A stretch of 64,000 bases of DNA from Halopseudomonas phragmitis. Lineage in GTDB: Bacteria; Pseudomonadota; Gammaproteobacteria; Pseudomonadales; Pseudomonadaceae. Below are positions 36,743 to 47,971 of this stretch, in pieces. The stretch is from NCBI RefSeq assembly GCF_002056295.1, contig NZ_CP020100.1, positions 2,131,501 to 2,195,500 of the forward strand, read 5' to 3'. Both the position numbers and the translations under genes were made by a program. The notes beneath the pieces are model-generated. The model saw only the letters and a program-made list of their open reading frames with translations. It searched no databases and was not told where the DNA came from. How positions within the stretch are numbered: the first letter of the stretch is position 1; every line of letters begins with the position of its first letter.

Positions 36743-38518
36743 ATGATGCGTACCCACTATTGCGGCCAGTTGAACGAAACGCTGGCGGATCAGGAAGTCA
36801 CTCTTTGCGGCTGGGTTCATCGCCGCCGCGATCATGGCGGGGTCATCTTTCTGGATATTCGGGATCGCGAAGGTCTGGCTCAGGTGGTGTTCGATCCGGA
36901 TCGCGAGGCAACCTTCGCCAAGGCCGACAGGGTGCGCAGCGAGTACGTGGTCAAAGTGACTGGCAAGGTACGTCTGCGCCCCGAGGGGGCGCGTAACCCG
37001 AACATGGCCAGTGGTGCCATTGAGGTGCTGGGCTACGAACTGGAAGTACTGAACCAGGCCGAAACACCGCCGTTCCCGCTCGACGATTATTCCGATGTGG
37101 GTGAAGAGACTCGTCTGCGCTATCGCTTCATCGATCTGCGCCGGCCGGAAATGGCCGAGAAGCTCAAGCTGCGCTCGCGCATTACCTCCAGCATTCGCCG
37201 CTATCTGGACGACAACGGCTTCCTTGACGTTGAAACCCCGATCCTGACCCGCGCCACCCCGGAGGGCGCGCGCGACTACTTGGTACCGAGCCGTACCCAC
37301 GCCGGCAGTTTTTTTGCCCTGCCGCAGTCGCCGCAGCTGTTCAAGCAGTTGCTGATGGTCGCCGGCTTCGATCGCTACTATCAGATTGCCAAGTGTTTCC
37401 GCGACGAAGATCTGCGCGCTGACCGTCAGCCGGAGTTCACCCAGATCGACATCGAGACCAGCTTCCTCGATGAGAAAGACATCATGGCTATTACCGAGAC
37501 CATGGTGCGCAACCTGTTCAAGGAAGTGCTGGACGTTGATCTTGGCGAGCTGCCGCATATGCCGCTGGCCGAGGCCATGCGCCGCTTCGGTTCGGACAAG
37601 CCGGACCTGCGTATTCCGCTGGAGCTGGTGGATGTGGAAGATCAGCTCAAGGAGGTCGAATTCAAGGTCTTCGCTGGCCCGGCCAACGATCCGAAATGCC
37701 GCGTTACCGCGCTGCGGGTGCCGGGCGGAGCGAGCATGCCGCGCAAGCAGATCGACGATTACACCAAGTTTGTTGGCATCTACGGCGCCAAGGGCCTGGC
37801 CTATATCAAGGTCAACGAGCGCGCCGCCGGTGTCGAGGGGTTGCAGTCACCGATCGTCAAGAACATCCCGTTGGACAACATCAACGTGATCCTGGATCGC
37901 GTCGGTGCGGTGGATGGCGATATCGTGTTCTTCGGTGCCGACAAGGCCAAGATCGTCTCCGAGGCTTTGGGCGCGCTGCGTGTCAAACTCGGTCATGATC
38001 TGAACCTCCTGACCTGCGAGTGGGCGCCGCTGTGGGTTGTTGATTTCCCTATGTTCGAGGAAAACGACGATGGCAGCCTGACCGCCATGCACCATCCGTT
38101 CACTGCGCCCAGCTGCACTGCCGAGGAGCTGGAGGCCAATCCGGCCGGTGCGTTGTCACGTGCCTACGACATGGTACTCAACGGTACCGAACTGGGCGGC
38201 GGTTCTATTCGTATTCACAACAAGGGTATGCAGCAGGCGGTATTCCGGGTGCTTGGCATCAGTGAAGAGGAGCAGCAGGAGAAGTTCGGTTTCCTGCTCG
38301 ATGCGCTCAAGTACGGTGCGCCGCCGCACGGTGGTCTGGCCTTCGGTTTGGATCGTCTGGTGATGCTGATGACTGGTGCCAGCTCGATTCGCGAAGTGAT
38401 CGCCTTCCCGAAAACCCAGAGCGCTGCCTGTGTCATGACTCAGGCTCCTGGTCTGGTCGACAACAAGGCACTGCGTGAGCTGCACATCCGTCTGCGTGAG
38501 CAACCCAAGGCCGAATAA
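36743..38518 (+). CDS. aspS: Aspartyl-tRNA synthetase (bacterial type)
   Basis: A 591-residue class IIb synthetase. The N-terminal OB-fold anticodon domain begins [20 protein letters not shown] with [20 protein letters not shown]. Motif 2 is [20 protein letters not shown], a GAD insertion domain follows, and motif 3 is [20 protein letters not shown]. Pseudomonas enzymes of this type are known to charge tRNA-Asn as well as tRNA-Asp, with GatCAB correcting the former. An AGGA lies 10 bases before the ATG. It is followed by palindromic repeats and then pmpR. Confidence 0.96.
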   Translation: MMRTHYCGQLNETLADQEVTLCGWVHRRRDHGGVIFLDIRDREGLAQVVFDPDREATFAKADRVRSEYVVKVTGKVRLRPEGARNPNMASGAIEVLGYELEVLNQAETPPFPLDDYSDVGEETRLRYRFIDLRRPEMAEKLKLRSRITSSIRRYLDDNGFLDVETPILTRATPEGARDYLVPSRTHAGSFFALPQSPQLFKQLLMVAGFDRYYQIAKCFRDEDLRADRQPEFTQIDIETSFLDEKDIMAITETMVRNLFKEVLDVDLGELPHMPLAEAMRRFGSDKPDLRIPLELVDVEDQLKEVEFKVFAGPANDPKCRVTALRVPGGASMPRKQIDDYTKFVGIYGAKGLAYIKVNERAAGVEGLQSPIVKNIPLDNINVILDRVGAVDGDIVFFGADKAKIVSEALGALRVKLGHDLNLLTCEWAPLWVVDFPMFEENDDGSLTAMHHPFTAPSCTAEELEANPAGALSRAYDMVLNGTELGGGSIRIHNKGMQQAVFRVLGISEEEQQEKFGFLLDALKYGAPPHGGLAFGLDRLVMLMTGASSIREVIAFPKTQSAACVMTQAPGLVDNKALRELHIRLREQPKAE

Positions 38519-38562
38519 GGCCGTTCGGCGAGGGATACCACGTCGGCGGATGGCCGCCCCCT

Positions 38563-38603
38563 CTTCTCACAATGACGGGTATGTTCACCGTCATTGTGAG
38601 AAG
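38563..38603. repeat. Perfect 16-bp inverted repeat (palindromic element)
   Basis: CTTCTCACAATGACGG (38563-38578) and CCGTCATTGTGAGAAG (38588-38603) are exact reverse complements around a 9-base loop. The arm contains CGTCATTGTGAG, which resembles the widely dispersed CGTCATTGCGAG palindromic repeats of bacteria. There is no T-run, so it is a poor terminator candidate despite its position after aspS. Confidence 0.75.
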
Positions 38604-38660
38604 GTGTTGATTCAGGTTCCTCCGGCAGGGTCTGGCGGGGGCGTTGCGTGGTGCTTGTGC

Positions 38661-38703
38661 CTGTCATTGTAAAGGCCGCAGGCCTGAGGCAATCCAGACG
38701 GGC
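38661..38703. repeat. Second, degenerate palindromic repeat copy
   Basis: CTGTCATTGT (38661-38670) is followed by AGGCC-GCA-GGCCT (38673-38685) and GAGGCAATCCAGACGGG (38686-38702). The outer parts, GTCATTG and GGCAATC, match the two ends of GTCATTGCGAG...GCAATC-type dispersed repeats. It lies 58 bases after the perfect inverted repeat. Confidence 0.4.
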
Positions 38704-38740
38704 AAGTAGTTGAATACTGATTAATGAACGGAGGATGTCG

Positions 38741-39484
38741 ATGGCCGGTCATTCCAAATGGGCCAACATCAAGCACCGCAAGGCGGCCCAAGACGCCAAG
38801 CGCGGCAAGGTCTTCACCAAACTGATTCGCGAACTGACTGTGGCGGCCAAGCTGGGTGGTCCGGTACCGGCTGACAATCCGCGCCTGCGCTCGGCAGTCG
38901 ACAAGGCACTGACCGCCAACATGACCCGTGACACCATTGATCGGGCCATTGCCCGTGGGGTTGGCAGCAATGATACTGACAACGTCGAGGAGTTGACCTA
39001 CGAAGGTTATGGCTCGGGTGGTGTGGCGGTGCTGGTCGAGGTAATGACTGACAACCGCAACCGTACTGTCAGCGAAGTGCGCCATGCTTTCAACAAGTGC
39101 GGCGGCAATCTGGGTACTGATGGTTCAGTGGCTTACCTGTTCAGTCGACGCGGCCAGATTGGCTATGCCTCAGGCGTTGACGAAGATGCTCTAATGGAAG
39201 CGGCGCTGGAGGCCGGGGCCGAAGATATTGTCAGCAACGATGATGGTTCGGTTGAGGTTTTCACTACTTTTGAAAGCTTCGGTGCGGTCAAAGATGCGCT
39301 GGATGCTGCCGGGTTCTCGGCCGAGAACGCTGAAGTGGCGATGATCCCGTCGACTACCACTCTGCTGGATCTGGAAACGGCAGAAAAGGTTGTGCGTCTG
39401 GTCGATATGCTCGAAGACCTGGATGATGTGCAGAACGTCTACACCAATGCAGATATTCCCGACGAAGTGATGGATCAGCTTTAG
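38741..39484 (+). CDS. pmpR: YebC/PmpR family transcriptional regulator or translation factor
   Basis: A 247-residue protein. The N-terminal [34 protein letters not shown], and C-terminal [17 protein letters not shown] and [15 protein letters not shown] are family hallmarks. In P. aeruginosa PmpR represses pqsR; other YebC proteins relieve ribosome stalling. GGAGG lies 6 bases before the ATG at 38741, so this start is preferred over 38735. It lies upstream of ruvCAB. Confidence 0.93.
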   Translation: MAGHSKWANIKHRKAAQDAKRGKVFTKLIRELTVAAKLGGPVPADNPRLRSAVDKALTANMTRDTIDRAIARGVGSNDTDNVEELTYEGYGSGGVAVLVEVMTDNRNRTVSEVRHAFNKCGGNLGTDGSVAYLFSRRGQIGYASGVDEDALMEAALEAGAEDIVSNDDGSVEVFTTFESFGAVKDALDAAGFSAENAEVAMIPSTTTLLDLETAEKVVRLVDMLEDLDDVQNVYTNADIPDEVMDQL

Positions 39485-39573
39485 GGCAGACTGATTCGTT
39501 GCAAGGAAAGCCAACGCCAATCGAGCTGCAATTAATAAGTGCTTCCCCAAGGCCTCTAAAATAGGACAAGAGC

Positions 39574-40101
39574 ATGCCCCTGATCCTTGGGATCGACCCT
39601 GGTTCGCGCATTACCGGCTTTGGCATCGTTCGCGAGCAGGCAGGGCAGTGTGAGTATGTAACCTCGGGCTGCATCCGCTTGGGTGATGGCCCATTCCCTG
39701 AACGCCTGAAACTTATTTTTGAACATCTGAGCAGTCTGATTGGCGAGTACCAGCCGACCATCCTGAGCATTGAGCAGGTTTTCATGGCCCGCAATGCCGA
39801 TTCTGCGCTCAAGCTGGGGCAGGCGCGTGGTGCGGCTATTGTTGCTGCGGTGCATGCCGGTCTGGAGGTGCGTGAATATACCGCGCGCCAGGTCAAGCAG
39901 GCGGTAGTCGGCACCGGTGCGGCGGACAAGAGTCAGGTTCAGCACATGGTGACCCAGTTGCTCGGGTTGTCCGGCACGCCGCAGGCTGATGCCGCCGATG
40001 CCCTGGCTATTGCTCTGTGTCACGCTCACTCACGAGCCCTGCACGAGCAGCTCGGTGGTGGCTTGCTGGGCTTGCGTGGGGGGCGGGTGCGCCGTCGCTG
40101 A
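39574..40101 (+). CDS. ruvC: Holliday-junction resolvase RuvC
   Basis: A 175-residue RNase H-fold nuclease that cuts Holliday junctions symmetrically. [14 protein letters not shown] holds the first catalytic Asp, [23 protein letters not shown] the Glu, and the C-terminal [16 protein letters not shown] the last Asp pair. It is the first gene of ruvC-ruvA-ruvB, 23 bases before ruvA. Confidence 0.96.
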   Translation: MPLILGIDPGSRITGFGIVREQAGQCEYVTSGCIRLGDGPFPERLKLIFEHLSSLIGEYQPTILSIEQVFMARNADSALKLGQARGAAIVAAVHAGLEVREYTARQVKQAVVGTGAADKSQVQHMVTQLLGLSGTPQADAADALAIALCHAHSRALHEQLGGGLLGLRGGRVRRR

Positions 40102-40124
40102 CCAATCAAATTAAGGAATAGCAT

Positions 40125-40736
40125 GTGATCGGACGTCTCAAGGGTACTTTGCTGGAAAAGCAGCCACCACACATACTGCTCGACGTGCAGGGGGTAGGTT
40201 ATGAGCTGGATGCGCCCATGACTACTTTCTATAGCCTGCCGGCAATCGGCGAAATGGTGGTGCTGCATACCCATTTGGTCGTGCGTGAAGATGCCCAGTT
40301 ACTTTATGGCTTTTTGGGCAAGCGAGAGCGTGAGCTGTTCCGTGAGTTGATCCGGCTCAACGGTGTTGGCCCCAAGTTGGCTCTGGCGCTGATGTCGGGG
40401 CTGGATGCCGATGAGTTGATTCGAGCGGTTCAGGTGCAGGACAGCTCTGCTCTGGTGCGGGTACCAGGGGTCGGCAAGAAAACCGCTGAGCGCTTGCTGA
40501 TTGAGCTCAAGGATCGGTTCAAGGCCTGGGACATGTTGCCCGGCTCGCTCAAGCCGCTGGCGGCTGCCGGCGCTGCGCCGTCCCTTGCCAGCCACAGCAG
40601 CGACGCTGTCAGTGCCTTGATTGCGCTGGGTTACAAGCCGCAGGAGGCCAGTCGTGCAGTGGCTGCGGTGGAAGAGGATGGCCTGAGCAGCGAGGAGTTG
40701 ATTCGCCGCGCACTCAAGGGCATGGTGAGCGTGTGA
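40125..40736 (+). CDS. ruvA: Holliday-junction helicase subunit RuvA
   Basis: A 203-residue junction-binding protein that starts at GTG ([12 protein letters not shown]). It has an OB fold, then two helix-hairpin-helix motifs ([14 protein letters not shown] and [18 protein letters not shown]), a flexible linker, and the C-terminal RuvB-binding domain ([17 protein letters not shown]). Confidence 0.96.
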   Translation: MIGRLKGTLLEKQPPHILLDVQGVGYELDAPMTTFYSLPAIGEMVVLHTHLVVREDAQLLYGFLGKRERELFRELIRLNGVGPKLALALMSGLDADELIRAVQVQDSSALVRVPGVGKKTAERLLIELKDRFKAWDMLPGSLKPLAAAGAAPSLASHSSDAVSALIALGYKPQEASRAVAAVEEDGLSSEELIRRALKGMVSV

Positions 40737-40772
40737 ATAGCCGGCAAACGCCGATAGCCCATGGACAACGCT

Positions 40773-41834
40773 ATGATTGAAGAGGATCGCCTGATTGCCG
40801 CCGCCCCTCGGCAGCAGGAAGAAGTGATTGACCGGGCGATACGCCCGCTGAAACTGGCCGACTACATCGGTCAGCCGGTGGTGCGCGAGCAGATGGAGCT
40901 GTTCATCAAAGCCGCCAAGGGGCGGGGTGAGGCACTTGATCACGTACTGATCTTTGGTCCGCCGGGGCTGGGCAAGACTACCCTGGCCAATATCGTTGCC
41001 CAGGAAATGGGGGTGAAAATCAAGAGTACCTCCGGGCCGGTATTGGAGAAAGCCGGCGATCTGGCGGCCATGCTGACCAATCTGGAAGCCGGTGATGTAC
41101 TGTTTGTTGACGAGATTCATCGGCTGTCGCCAGTGGTCGAGGAGATTCTCTATCCGGCGATGGAGGACTACCAGCTCGACATCATGATCGGCGAAGGCCC
41201 GGCAGCGCGCTCAATCAAGCTCGACCTGCCCCCCTTTACCCTGGTGGGCGCTACCACCCGGGCCGGCATGCTGACCAATCCGCTGCGTGATCGTTTCGGC
41301 ATTGTCCAGCGTCTGGAGTTCTATGGTGTGGACGATCTGGCGACTATCGTCAGCCGGTCGGCGGCCATCCTTGGCCTGACTATTGATCCGGCCGGTGCAG
41401 TTGAGGTCGCTCGGCGCTCACGTGGTACGCCACGGATTGCCAACCGGCTGCTGCGTCGGGTACGCGACTTTGCCGAAGTGCGTGGCCAGGCCGTGATCAG
41501 TCGCGACGTGGCCGATCAGGCTCTGAATCTGCTGGATGTTGATGAGCAGGGTTTCGATCACATGGATCGGCGTCTACTGCTGACCATGATCGACAAGTTC
41601 GATGGCGGGCCGGTGGGGGTCGACAGTCTGGCGGCGGCCATCAGTGAAGAGCGGCATACCATTGAGGATGTGCTCGAACCTTATCTGATTCAGCAGGGAT
41701 TCATGATTCGCACGCCACGTGGGCGGGTAGTGACTCGACACGCCTATAGTCATTTTGGTCTGAATCCGCCCAAGGCAAATGCCGATCCGGTTGGGGACCT
41801 TTTTTCCACTAATCAGGGTCAGAGCAATCAATAG
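40773..41834 (+). CDS. ruvB: Holliday-junction helicase subunit RuvB
   Basis: A 353-residue AAA+ motor that drives branch migration with RuvA. Walker A is [12 protein letters not shown], Walker [12 protein letters not shown], sensor 1 LVGATTRAG and the arginine-finger region PLRDRFGI; a winged helix ends the protein. The start at 40773 (MIEEDRL) matches family N-termini; ATG 40761 would add four residues, and neither has a strong ribosome site. Confidence 0.96.
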   Translation: MIEEDRLIAAAPRQQEEVIDRAIRPLKLADYIGQPVVREQMELFIKAAKGRGEALDHVLIFGPPGLGKTTLANIVAQEMGVKIKSTSGPVLEKAGDLAAMLTNLEAGDVLFVDEIHRLSPVVEEILYPAMEDYQLDIMIGEGPAARSIKLDLPPFTLVGATTRAGMLTNPLRDRFGIVQRLEFYGVDDLATIVSRSAAILGLTIDPAGAVEVARRSRGTPRIANRLLRRVRDFAEVRGQAVISRDVADQALNLLDVDEQGFDHMDRRLLLTMIDKFDGGPVGVDSLAAAISEERHTIEDVLEPYLIQQGFMIRTPRGRVVTRHAYSHFGLNPPKANADPVGDLFSTNQGQSNQ

Positions 41835-41897
41835 AAAAAATTATTCACCGGGGCAGGGGGTGCCCCACTATGCAAACCATTAACTTGGCTCTACATT

Positions 41898-42365
41898 ATG
41901 CGCGCTGAAATGCAGGGGCTGCCGTTCGCGCTGAAAGCCCGGGTTTATTTTGAAGATACTGATGCCGGCGGCATCGTCTACTACGTCAATTACCTCAAAT
42001 TCATGGAACGTGCGCGAACCGAGTTGGTCCGTTCCCTGGGGTTTGATCAAAGCGTCCTGCAACGCGAAAACATCATTTTTGTCGTGCATTCGGTGGCAGC
42101 GCGTTACCACGCTCCCGCTCGGCTTGATGATGAACTTGTTGTGAGTGCTGAGGTCTTGGAGATCAAGCGCGCAAGCATTCGCTTCAGCCAGCAGGTCAGG
42201 CGCAGTGATGGCGTGTTGTTATGTGAAGGTGAAGTGTTGGTGGCCTGTGTCAGTGCCGACCAGTACAAGCCCAGAATGATTCCGGCCAGTTTGAGTGATG
42301 CTTTCAAGGCCACTCAGATGGCCACAGTTACAGCCGAGCGAGGAGAGGCAGAGCGTGCAAGCTGA
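41898..42365 (+). CDS. ybgC: Tol-Pal-associated acyl-CoA thioesterase YbgC
   Basis: A 155-residue hot-dog thioesterase. [27 protein letters not shown] (as two blocks) includes the catalytic Asp of the 4-hydroxybenzoyl-CoA thioesterase type. It opens the ybgC-tolQRAB-pal-cpoB operon, and its last 11 bases overlap the GTG start of tolQ. It hydrolyses short or fatty acyl-CoA or acyl-ACP and is tied to phospholipid metabolism. Confidence 0.93.
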   Translation: MRAEMQGLPFALKARVYFEDTDAGGIVYYVNYLKFMERARTELVRSLGFDQSVLQRENIIFVVHSVAARYHAPARLDDELVVSAEVLEIKRASIRFSQQVRRSDGVLLCEGEVLVACVSADQYKPRMIPASLSDAFKATQMATVTAERGEAERAS

Positions 42366-43041
42366 TCAAATGTCGATGTGGCACCTGATTGCCAGTGCCA
42401 GTGTGCTGGTGCAATTGGTGATGCTGACCCTGGTGCTGGCATCGGTCGTGTCATGGGTAATGATTTTTCAGCGCAGCAGCGCAATTCGTTCTGCCAAAAG
42501 TGCTCTGGATGACTTCGAGGACCGCTTCTGGTCCGGAGTGGATTTGTCCAAACTGTACCGCCAGGTAACCGGCAATCCCGACCATAATTCCGGTCTGGAG
42601 CAGATCTTCCGTGCCGGCTTCAAGGAGTTTTCGCGGATGCGCCAACAGTCCGGAGTGGATCCGGATGCGGTTATGGATGCAGTGCAACGCTCCATGCGCG
42701 TGGCGATTTCCCGGGAAGAGGAAAAGCTTGAGCAGCACCTGCCGTTCCTGGCTACCGTAGGTTCTACCAGTCCGTATATCGGTCTGTTCGGCACCGTCTG
42801 GGGGATCATGAACTCGTTTCGTGGTCTGGCCACTGTGCAGCAAGCGACTTTGGCCACCGTTGCTCCTGGTATTGCCGAGGCGCTGATCGCTACTGCGATT
42901 GGTCTGTTTGCCGCGATTCCGGCCGTGGTTGCCTATAACCGGTTCTCTGCACGTTCGGAGATGCTGATTGGCCGTTACTACACTTTTGCCGATGAATTCT
43001 CCAGCATCCTCCACCGCCGTGTGCATGCCAGTGAAGAGTAA
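42355..43041 (+). CDS. tolQ: TolQ, proton-channel subunit of the Tol-Pal system
   Basis: A 228-residue inner-membrane protein with three helices: [20 protein letters not shown] near the N-terminus, and two in the second half around [19 protein letters not shown] and [20 protein letters not shown]. With TolR it uses the proton gradient to energise TolA at the division site. The GTG at 42355 has GAGG 6 bases upstream, and the protein length then matches the family. The open frame further upstream is inside ybgC. Confidence 0.95.
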   Translation: MQADQMSMWHLIASASVLVQLVMLTLVLASVVSWVMIFQRSSAIRSAKSALDDFEDRFWSGVDLSKLYRQVTGNPDHNSGLEQIFRAGFKEFSRMRQQSGVDPDAVMDAVQRSMRVAISREEEKLEQHLPFLATVGSTSPYIGLFGTVWGIMNSFRGLATVQQATLATVAPGIAEALIATAIGLFAAIPAVVAYNRFSARSEMLIGRYYTFADEFSSILHRRVHASEE

Positions 43042-43068
43042 TCGAGAAGAGTATCGAGGGGTTTGACC

Positions 43069-43515
43069 ATGCAGGTTCAAGGCAGACGCCACAAGCGCAA
43101 GCCAGTGTCAGAGATGAACGTCGTGCCTTATATCGACGTCATGCTGGTGCTGCTGGTGATTTTCATGGTGACCGCGCCGATGCTCAATCAGGGCGTCAAG
43201 GTTGACCTGCCGCAGGTGTCCAGTGAGGTGCTGCCTTCCGATACCAATCAACAGGTACTGACCCTGTCGGTATTGGCCGACGGCACTTACTACTGGAACC
43301 TGGGTGAAGCGGTGGATACCGACAATCACACCGACAGTGCGGTCACTCTCGAAGCGATGACCGATGGCGTGGCCAAGATCATGAACGCTCGCCCCGATAC
43401 CCTGGTCTATATCCGTGGAGACCAGAGCGCTAATTATGGCGTGGTGGTAACTGCGATGGCTGCCTTGCAGCAAGCGGGTGTTCCCAACGTCGGATTGATT
43501 ACCGAGGCGCCGTGA
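43069..43515 (+). CDS. tolR: TolR
   Basis: A 148-residue protein with one membrane helix (YIDVMLVLLVIFMVTAPML) that contains the proton-carrying Asp, and a periplasmic domain. It partners TolQ. The ATG at 43069 has GAGGGG 7 bases upstream. The stop overlaps the tolA GTG start. Confidence 0.95.
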   Translation: MQVQGRRHKRKPVSEMNVVPYIDVMLVLLVIFMVTAPMLNQGVKVDLPQVSSEVLPSDTNQQVLTLSVLADGTYYWNLGEAVDTDNHTDSAVTLEAMTDGVAKIMNARPDTLVYIRGDQSANYGVVVTAMAALQQAGVPNVGLITEAP

Positions 43516-44510
43516 ACGATCGCGAGTACCGGTTGGCGCCTGAACCCTCGGCAGGGTACGGAGCGCCACTTATCAAGGCTCTGGCGCTACATGTATTGGT
43601 GGCGATGCTGTTGTTTGTGTCGTTCAGTTCGGCGCCGGAGTTCGAGCCGGCCCGGCCGATCGTGCAGGCGACACTGGTGCAGCTAAACTCCAAGAGCCCG
43701 GCGACCACTCAGACTGATCAGCGGATTGCCGGCGAGGCAGCCCGCACAGCAGCGCAGCGTCACGAAGCAGAAGAGCTGAAACAGCAGCAACAGCAACAAC
43801 AGCGCCAGCAGGAGCAAGAGGCTGCTCGTCGGGCGGCTGAGCAAAAGGCCAGAGAAGAGGCTGCGCGCGCTGAACAGCAGCGGCAACAGGCTGAGACCGA
43901 GGCTCAACGCAAGGCCCAGGAAGAAGCGCGCAAGCAGGCTGAGGCTGAAGCGGCACGTGCCGAAGCTGCACGCAAGAGAGCGGCCGAGGAAGAGGCGCGC
44001 AAACGTGCAGAAGCTGAAGCCGCGCGCAAGAAGGCTGAAGAAGAGGCTCGGCGCAAGGCGGCCGAAGAGGCCCAGCGTCGTGCAGCGGCTGAGGCTGAGG
44101 CGCAGCGCAAGGCTCAGGAGGATGCAAGGGCCAAGGCGTTGGCCGAGCTGCTGGCTAGTGAAACTCAGTACCAGCGGGCTCAGGCCGATCAGATCGGTGA
44201 TGAGGTGGCGGCCAGCTACGATGATTTGATTCGTCGCTATGTCAGTGAACAATGGCGGCGTCCGCCAACCGCCCGCAATGGCATGGTGGTAGAAGTACGT
44301 ATCAGCATGTTACCAACCGGTCAGATTACCGATGCGGTGGTGATACGCTCCAGCGGCGATGGTGGGTTTGACCAGTCTGCAGTGCAGGCGGTCCGTAACG
44401 TTGGGCGCATTCCGGAAATGCAACAGTTGTCACGTGATAATCCAGCGACCTTTGATCGCATGTACCGACAGCGCACCTTGCGCTTCAGACCAGAGGATTT
44501 GGCATTCTGA
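43512..44510 (+). CDS. tolA: TolA, envelope-spanning subunit
   Basis: A 332-residue protein. The N-terminal helix ([19 protein letters not shown]) anchors it. A long charged Ala/Glu/Lys/Arg/Gln-rich coiled coil (about residues 60-215) crosses the periplasm, and the globular C-terminal domain ([20 protein letters not shown] onward) contacts Pal/TolB. The start is GTG overlapping tolR. Confidence 0.94.
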   Translation: MNDREYRLAPEPSAGYGAPLIKALALHVLVAMLLFVSFSSAPEFEPARPIVQATLVQLNSKSPATTQTDQRIAGEAARTAAQRHEAEELKQQQQQQQRQQEQEAARRAAEQKAREEAARAEQQRQQAETEAQRKAQEEARKQAEAEAARAEAARKRAAEEEARKRAEAEAARKKAEEEARRKAAEEAQRRAAAEAEAQRKAQEDARAKALAELLASETQYQRAQADQIGDEVAASYDDLIRRYVSEQWRRPPTARNGMVVEVRISMLPTGQITDAVVIRSSGDGGFDQSAVQAVRNVGRIPEMQQLSRDNPATFDRMYRQRTLRFRPEDLAF

Positions 44511-45808
44511 TGAAACGCTTCATGCACATGTTGGCTGCCTTTACCGTATTGCTGATGAGTCAGGTAGTGCTGGCTCAGCAGGCTATTGAGATTACCCGTG
44601 GGACCGACAAGGCCACGCCAATTGCGGTGGTGCCTTTCGGTTGGCAGGGCAGTGCGCCGTTGCCGGAGGATTTGGCCCAGATCACCAGCAACAATCTGCG
44701 CAATACCGGTATGTTCGCGCCTCTGGCCCGAGAAAACATGCTGAGTTACCCGACTCAGGCCAGTGAGGTCTTTGCCCGCGACTGGCGGATGCTTGGGGCC
44801 GAATATGTCGTGGTCGGCCGCATCAGTGGTACTGCTGAGCGTTACGAGGCGCAGTACAGCCTCTATAGTGTGATTCGCGAAGAGGTGCTGTTGTCCAAGA
44901 CGGTCAGCGGTACTCAGGCGCAACTGCGTGATATGGCTCATCACCTGAGCGATGAGATTTTCGAACACATTACCGGCATTAAAGGGGCGTTCAGCACCAA
45001 GATTTTGTACGTCGCAGCTGAGCGTTTCTCCGCAGACAATACCCGCTTTACTCTGCAACGGGCCGACTATGATGGCGCTCGCACCGTCACTCTGTTGCAG
45101 TCACGCGAACCCATTTTGACCCCGTCCTACGCACCGGATGGTCAACGGATCTCCTATGTGTCGTTCGAGTCCGGACGTCCGGAGATCTTTGTGCATTATG
45201 TGGCCACCGGGCGGCGTGAACGGATCACCAGTTTCGAAGGTCTCAATGGTGCTCCGGCCTGGTCGCCCGACGGTCAGCGCCTGGCATTCGTACTGTCGCG
45301 TGATGGGAACCCTGAAATTTACACCATGGATCTCAATAGTAAGCAGATGCGTCGGGTGACCAACCATTTTGCTATTGACACCGAGCCGTTCTGGATGGAC
45401 AACAACACCATTGTGTTCACCTCCGATCGTGGTGGCAGGCCCCAGATCTACAAGCAGGATTTGAACTCAGGTGTGACCGAGCGCCTGACCTTTGTTGGCA
45501 ACTATAATGCCAATGCCAAGCTGTCTGCTGATGGGCGCACCATGGTCATGGTGCATCGTCAGGATGGTTACAGAAATTTTCATATTGCTACGCAAGACCT
45601 CAAGCGCGGCAATCTGAGGGTTTTAACAGAAACGTCATTAGACGAGTCGCCTACTGTCGCTCCTAATGGCACTATGTTAATTTATGCCACCCGTCAACAG
45701 GGGCGGGGCGTACTCATGCTGGTTTCAACCAATGGCCGTGTGCGATCGGAAATTCCGACTCAATACACGGACCTGCGCGTACCATCATGGTCCCCATACC
45801 TGCCATAG
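44510..45808 (+). CDS. tolB: TolB
   Basis: A 432-residue periplasmic protein. Signal peptide ([14 protein letters not shown]), N-terminal domain, then a six-bladed beta-propeller built from repeated [10 protein letters not shown], [14 protein letters not shown] blades. It binds Pal and TolA and releases Pal for septal accumulation. The start overlaps the tolA stop (TGATGA). Confidence 0.95.
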   Translation: MKRFMHMLAAFTVLLMSQVVLAQQAIEITRGTDKATPIAVVPFGWQGSAPLPEDLAQITSNNLRNTGMFAPLARENMLSYPTQASEVFARDWRMLGAEYVVVGRISGTAERYEAQYSLYSVIREEVLLSKTVSGTQAQLRDMAHHLSDEIFEHITGIKGAFSTKILYVAAERFSADNTRFTLQRADYDGARTVTLLQSREPILTPSYAPDGQRISYVSFESGRPEIFVHYVATGRRERITSFEGLNGAPAWSPDGQRLAFVLSRDGNPEIYTMDLNSKQMRRVTNHFAIDTEPFWMDNNTIVFTSDRGGRPQIYKQDLNSGVTERLTFVGNYNANAKLSADGRTMVMVHRQDGYRNFHIATQDLKRGNLRVLTETSLDESPTVAPNGTMLIYATRQQGRGVLMLVSTNGRVRSEIPTQYTDLRVPSWSPYLP

Positions 45809-45852
45809 GGTGCACCAACACAAAACCATATGGGGTTATCTAGGAGTCTATG

Positions 45853-46347
45853 ATGCAAGTAATCAAGTTCGGCAAGTTTGCAGCTCTGGTTGTAGCGTTC
45901 GGCGCGGTAGTCGGTTGTTCTTCCAAGGGTGGTGACGCTGCTGGCACCGGCGCCGTTGACCCGAACGCCGGTTACACCAGTCCTGCTGTTGATAGCGGCG
46001 TAAGCAGTGCTGAAGCTGCTCTGCGCGCTATCACCACTTTCTACTTCGAGTTCGACAGCTCCGAGCTGAAGCCTGAAGCCATGCGTTCCCTGGATGTACA
46101 CGCCAAGGATCTGAAAGCTTCTGGTCAGCGCGTTGTGCTGGAAGGCCACACTGACGAGCGTGGCACCCGTGAGTACAACATGGCTCTGGGTGAGCGTCGT
46201 GCTGCTTCCGTTCAGCGTTACCTGGTGCTGCAAGGCGTTTCTCCGGCCCAGCTGGAACTGGTTTCCTACGGTGAAGAGAAGCCGGCTGCCATGGGTTCCA
46301 GCGAAGAAGCTTGGGCTCAGAACCGTCGCGTAGAACTGCGTAAGTAA
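45853..46347 (+). CDS. pal: Peptidoglycan-associated lipoprotein Pal (OprL)
   Basis: A 164-residue lipoprotein with lipobox VVGCSS near residue 20 and an OmpA-type peptidoglycan-binding domain ([48 protein letters not shown]). AGGAG is 6 bases before ATG 45853 and only 3 before ATG 45850. The codon choice is strongly biased, as expected for an abundant protein. Confidence 0.95.
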   Translation: MQVIKFGKFAALVVAFGAVVGCSSKGGDAAGTGAVDPNAGYTSPAVDSGVSSAEAALRAITTFYFEFDSSELKPEAMRSLDVHAKDLKASGQRVVLEGHTDERGTREYNMALGERRAASVQRYLVLQGVSPAQLELVSYGEEKPAAMGSSEEAWAQNRRVELRK

Positions 46348-46355
46348 GAGGTCGC

Positions 46356-47150
46356 ATGAAAGGTTACAGAGGTGTTGTGTTGGGGGCTCTGCTGCTGCCG
46401 CTGGTAGCTCAGGCTCAGGTTCCCGTGGTTGATGGTTCTGGTACGCGTGCCGGGACAGGCCAGACACTTCCCTCTGTGACCTCGCCGGCCGCAGCTGGCC
46501 TCTCCATGGAGGGCCAGCTTATGCAGCAGATGTATCAGTTGCAGCAAGAAGTCTCCATGTTGCGCGGTCTGCTCGAAGAGCAGGAGTATCGTATCCGCCA
46601 GATGGAGCAGGATCAGCTTGAACGTTATCAGGATCTTGACCGGCGTTTGTCCGGCCAGGGCTCTGCTGGTAATGGCGCCTCTGCACCCCTGCCAGCGGCC
46701 AATGAGCCGGTAGCTGGTGGTGCGCTGACGCCTGTACCAACAGCCGAGAGCAATGGTGCTGCGGCCGAGTCTGACCCTGAGCGGGAAAAACTGCTGTATG
46801 ATGCGGCCTTTGACCTGGTCAAGGCGCGCGATTTCGACAAGGCCATCATGGCCTTCAATGCTTTCCTGCGTCGTTACCCAAACAGTGACTACGCTGGTAA
46901 TGCCCAGTACTGGCTAGGTGAGCTGCATTTGGCCCAGTCTGATCTGGAAGAGTCCGGGCGAGCCTTTGCTCAGGTTATAAGCCGTTACTCGGGGCACCGC
47001 AAAGAGGCCGATGCGTTGTACAAGTTGGCCGATGTTGAGCGTCGTCTGGGTAATAGTGACAAGGCACGCCAACTGTATCAGGAAGTACTCAGCAAGCATC
47101 CCAATAGCTCTGCCGCGCAGTTGGCTCGGCGTGACATGGCAACCCTCTGA
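46356..47150 (+). CDS. cpoB: CpoB (YbgF), cell-division coordinator of Tol-Pal
   Basis: A 264-residue periplasmic protein with a signal peptide (LLPLVAQAQ), a trimerising coiled coil (QQMYQLQQEVSMLRGLLEEQ), a Ser/Ala-rich linker, and TPR repeats in the C-terminal 120 residues (DFDKAIMAFNAFLRRYPNSD, GNAQYWLGELHLAQSD). It couples Tol action to peptidoglycan synthesis. It is the last gene of the operon; 153 bases follow before queE. Confidence 0.93.
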   Translation: MKGYRGVVLGALLLPLVAQAQVPVVDGSGTRAGTGQTLPSVTSPAAAGLSMEGQLMQQMYQLQQEVSMLRGLLEEQEYRIRQMEQDQLERYQDLDRRLSGQGSAGNGASAPLPAANEPVAGGALTPVPTAESNGAAAESDPEREKLLYDAAFDLVKARDFDKAIMAFNAFLRRYPNSDYAGNAQYWLGELHLAQSDLEESGRAFAQVISRYSGHRKEADALYKLADVERRLGNSDKARQLYQEVLSKHPNSSAAQLARRDMATL

Positions 47151-47303
47151 GCTTTACCTCTCTTGTATTGACGGGCGTAGATTGATCCGGGGATTGGTCC
47201 GGCCTGATTTTTACCGTCACTTGCGCTAGAATGCCCGCTTTCCTGAACGCGGCTGTATTGCCGCCCAATGGGCCTCTGCCTGTTTAGCAGTCCAGCCCGG
47301 TAC

Positions 47304-47969
47304 ATGAGCATGTCCAACGATCTGTTTCCGACGCTCCGGATAACGGAGATTTTCTATTCTATTCAGGGCGAAAGCCGTACTCTGGGGCTGCCTACCGTAT
47401 TTGTGCGGCTGACCGGTTGTCCGCTGCGCTGTCAGTACTGCGATACGGCCTATGCCTTCAGTGGTGGCGAGCTGCTGAGTCTGGACGCCATTGTTGCACA
47501 AGTAGCCGGTTATGCGCCGCGCCATGTCTGTGTGACTGGTGGTGAGCCGCTGGCGCAACCGAACTGCCTGCCTTTGCTGACCCGGTTATGTGATGCGGGA
47601 TATCAGGTGTCACTTGAGACTAGTGGGGCGCTGGACGTATCTGTGGTGGATGCCAGGGTCAGTCGAGTGGTGGATCTCAAGACTCCGGATTCGCTGGAGG
47701 TCGGACGCAATCGCTATGAAAATATGGCTGTGCTGACCGGTCACGATCAGGTCAAGTTCGTCATTTGCAGTCGGGCGGACTACGACTGGGCGCGTTTCAA
47801 GCTGGATGAGTATGACCTGGCTGGCCAGGTTGGCGAGGTCCTGTTTTCACCGAGTCATGGTCAGTTGGAGCCACGGCAACTAGCAGAGTGGATTGTTGAA
47901 GATAATCTGCCTGTGCGATTTCAGATGCAGTTGCATAAATATCTTTGGAATGACGAGCCGGGACACTGA
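47304..47969 (+). CDS. queE: 7-carboxy-7-deazaguanine synthase (QueE)
   Basis: A 221-residue radical-SAM enzyme that converts 6-carboxytetrahydropterin to 7-carboxy-7-deazaguanine for queuosine. The N-terminal [13 protein letters not shown] and the cluster motif [17 protein letters not shown] (Cys-x3-Cys-x2-Cys) are diagnostic; [10 protein letters not shown] binds SAM. ATG 47304 and 47310 are both possible. It forms a pair with queC, 2 bases apart. Confidence 0.93.
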   Translation: MSMSNDLFPTLRITEIFYSIQGESRTLGLPTVFVRLTGCPLRCQYCDTAYAFSGGELLSLDAIVAQVAGYAPRHVCVTGGEPLAQPNCLPLLTRLCDAGYQVSLETSGALDVSVVDARVSRVVDLKTPDSLEVGRNRYENMAVLTGHDQVKFVICSRADYDWARFKLDEYDLAGQVGEVLFSPSHGQLEPRQLAEWIVEDNLPVRFQMQLHKYLWNDEPGH

Positions 47970-47971
47970 TC

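Noticed and set aside
43780-44160. Possible tandem repeat or mobile element in tolA
   Set aside because: The low-complexity Ala/Glu/Lys/Gln region is the normal domain II of TolA.
43683-44252. Leu/Ser-rich frame opposite tolA that looks like membrane segments
   Set aside because: It is the mirror of the repetitive charged coiled coil of TolA; hydrophobicity comes from the antisense of Ala/Glu/Lys/Gln codons.
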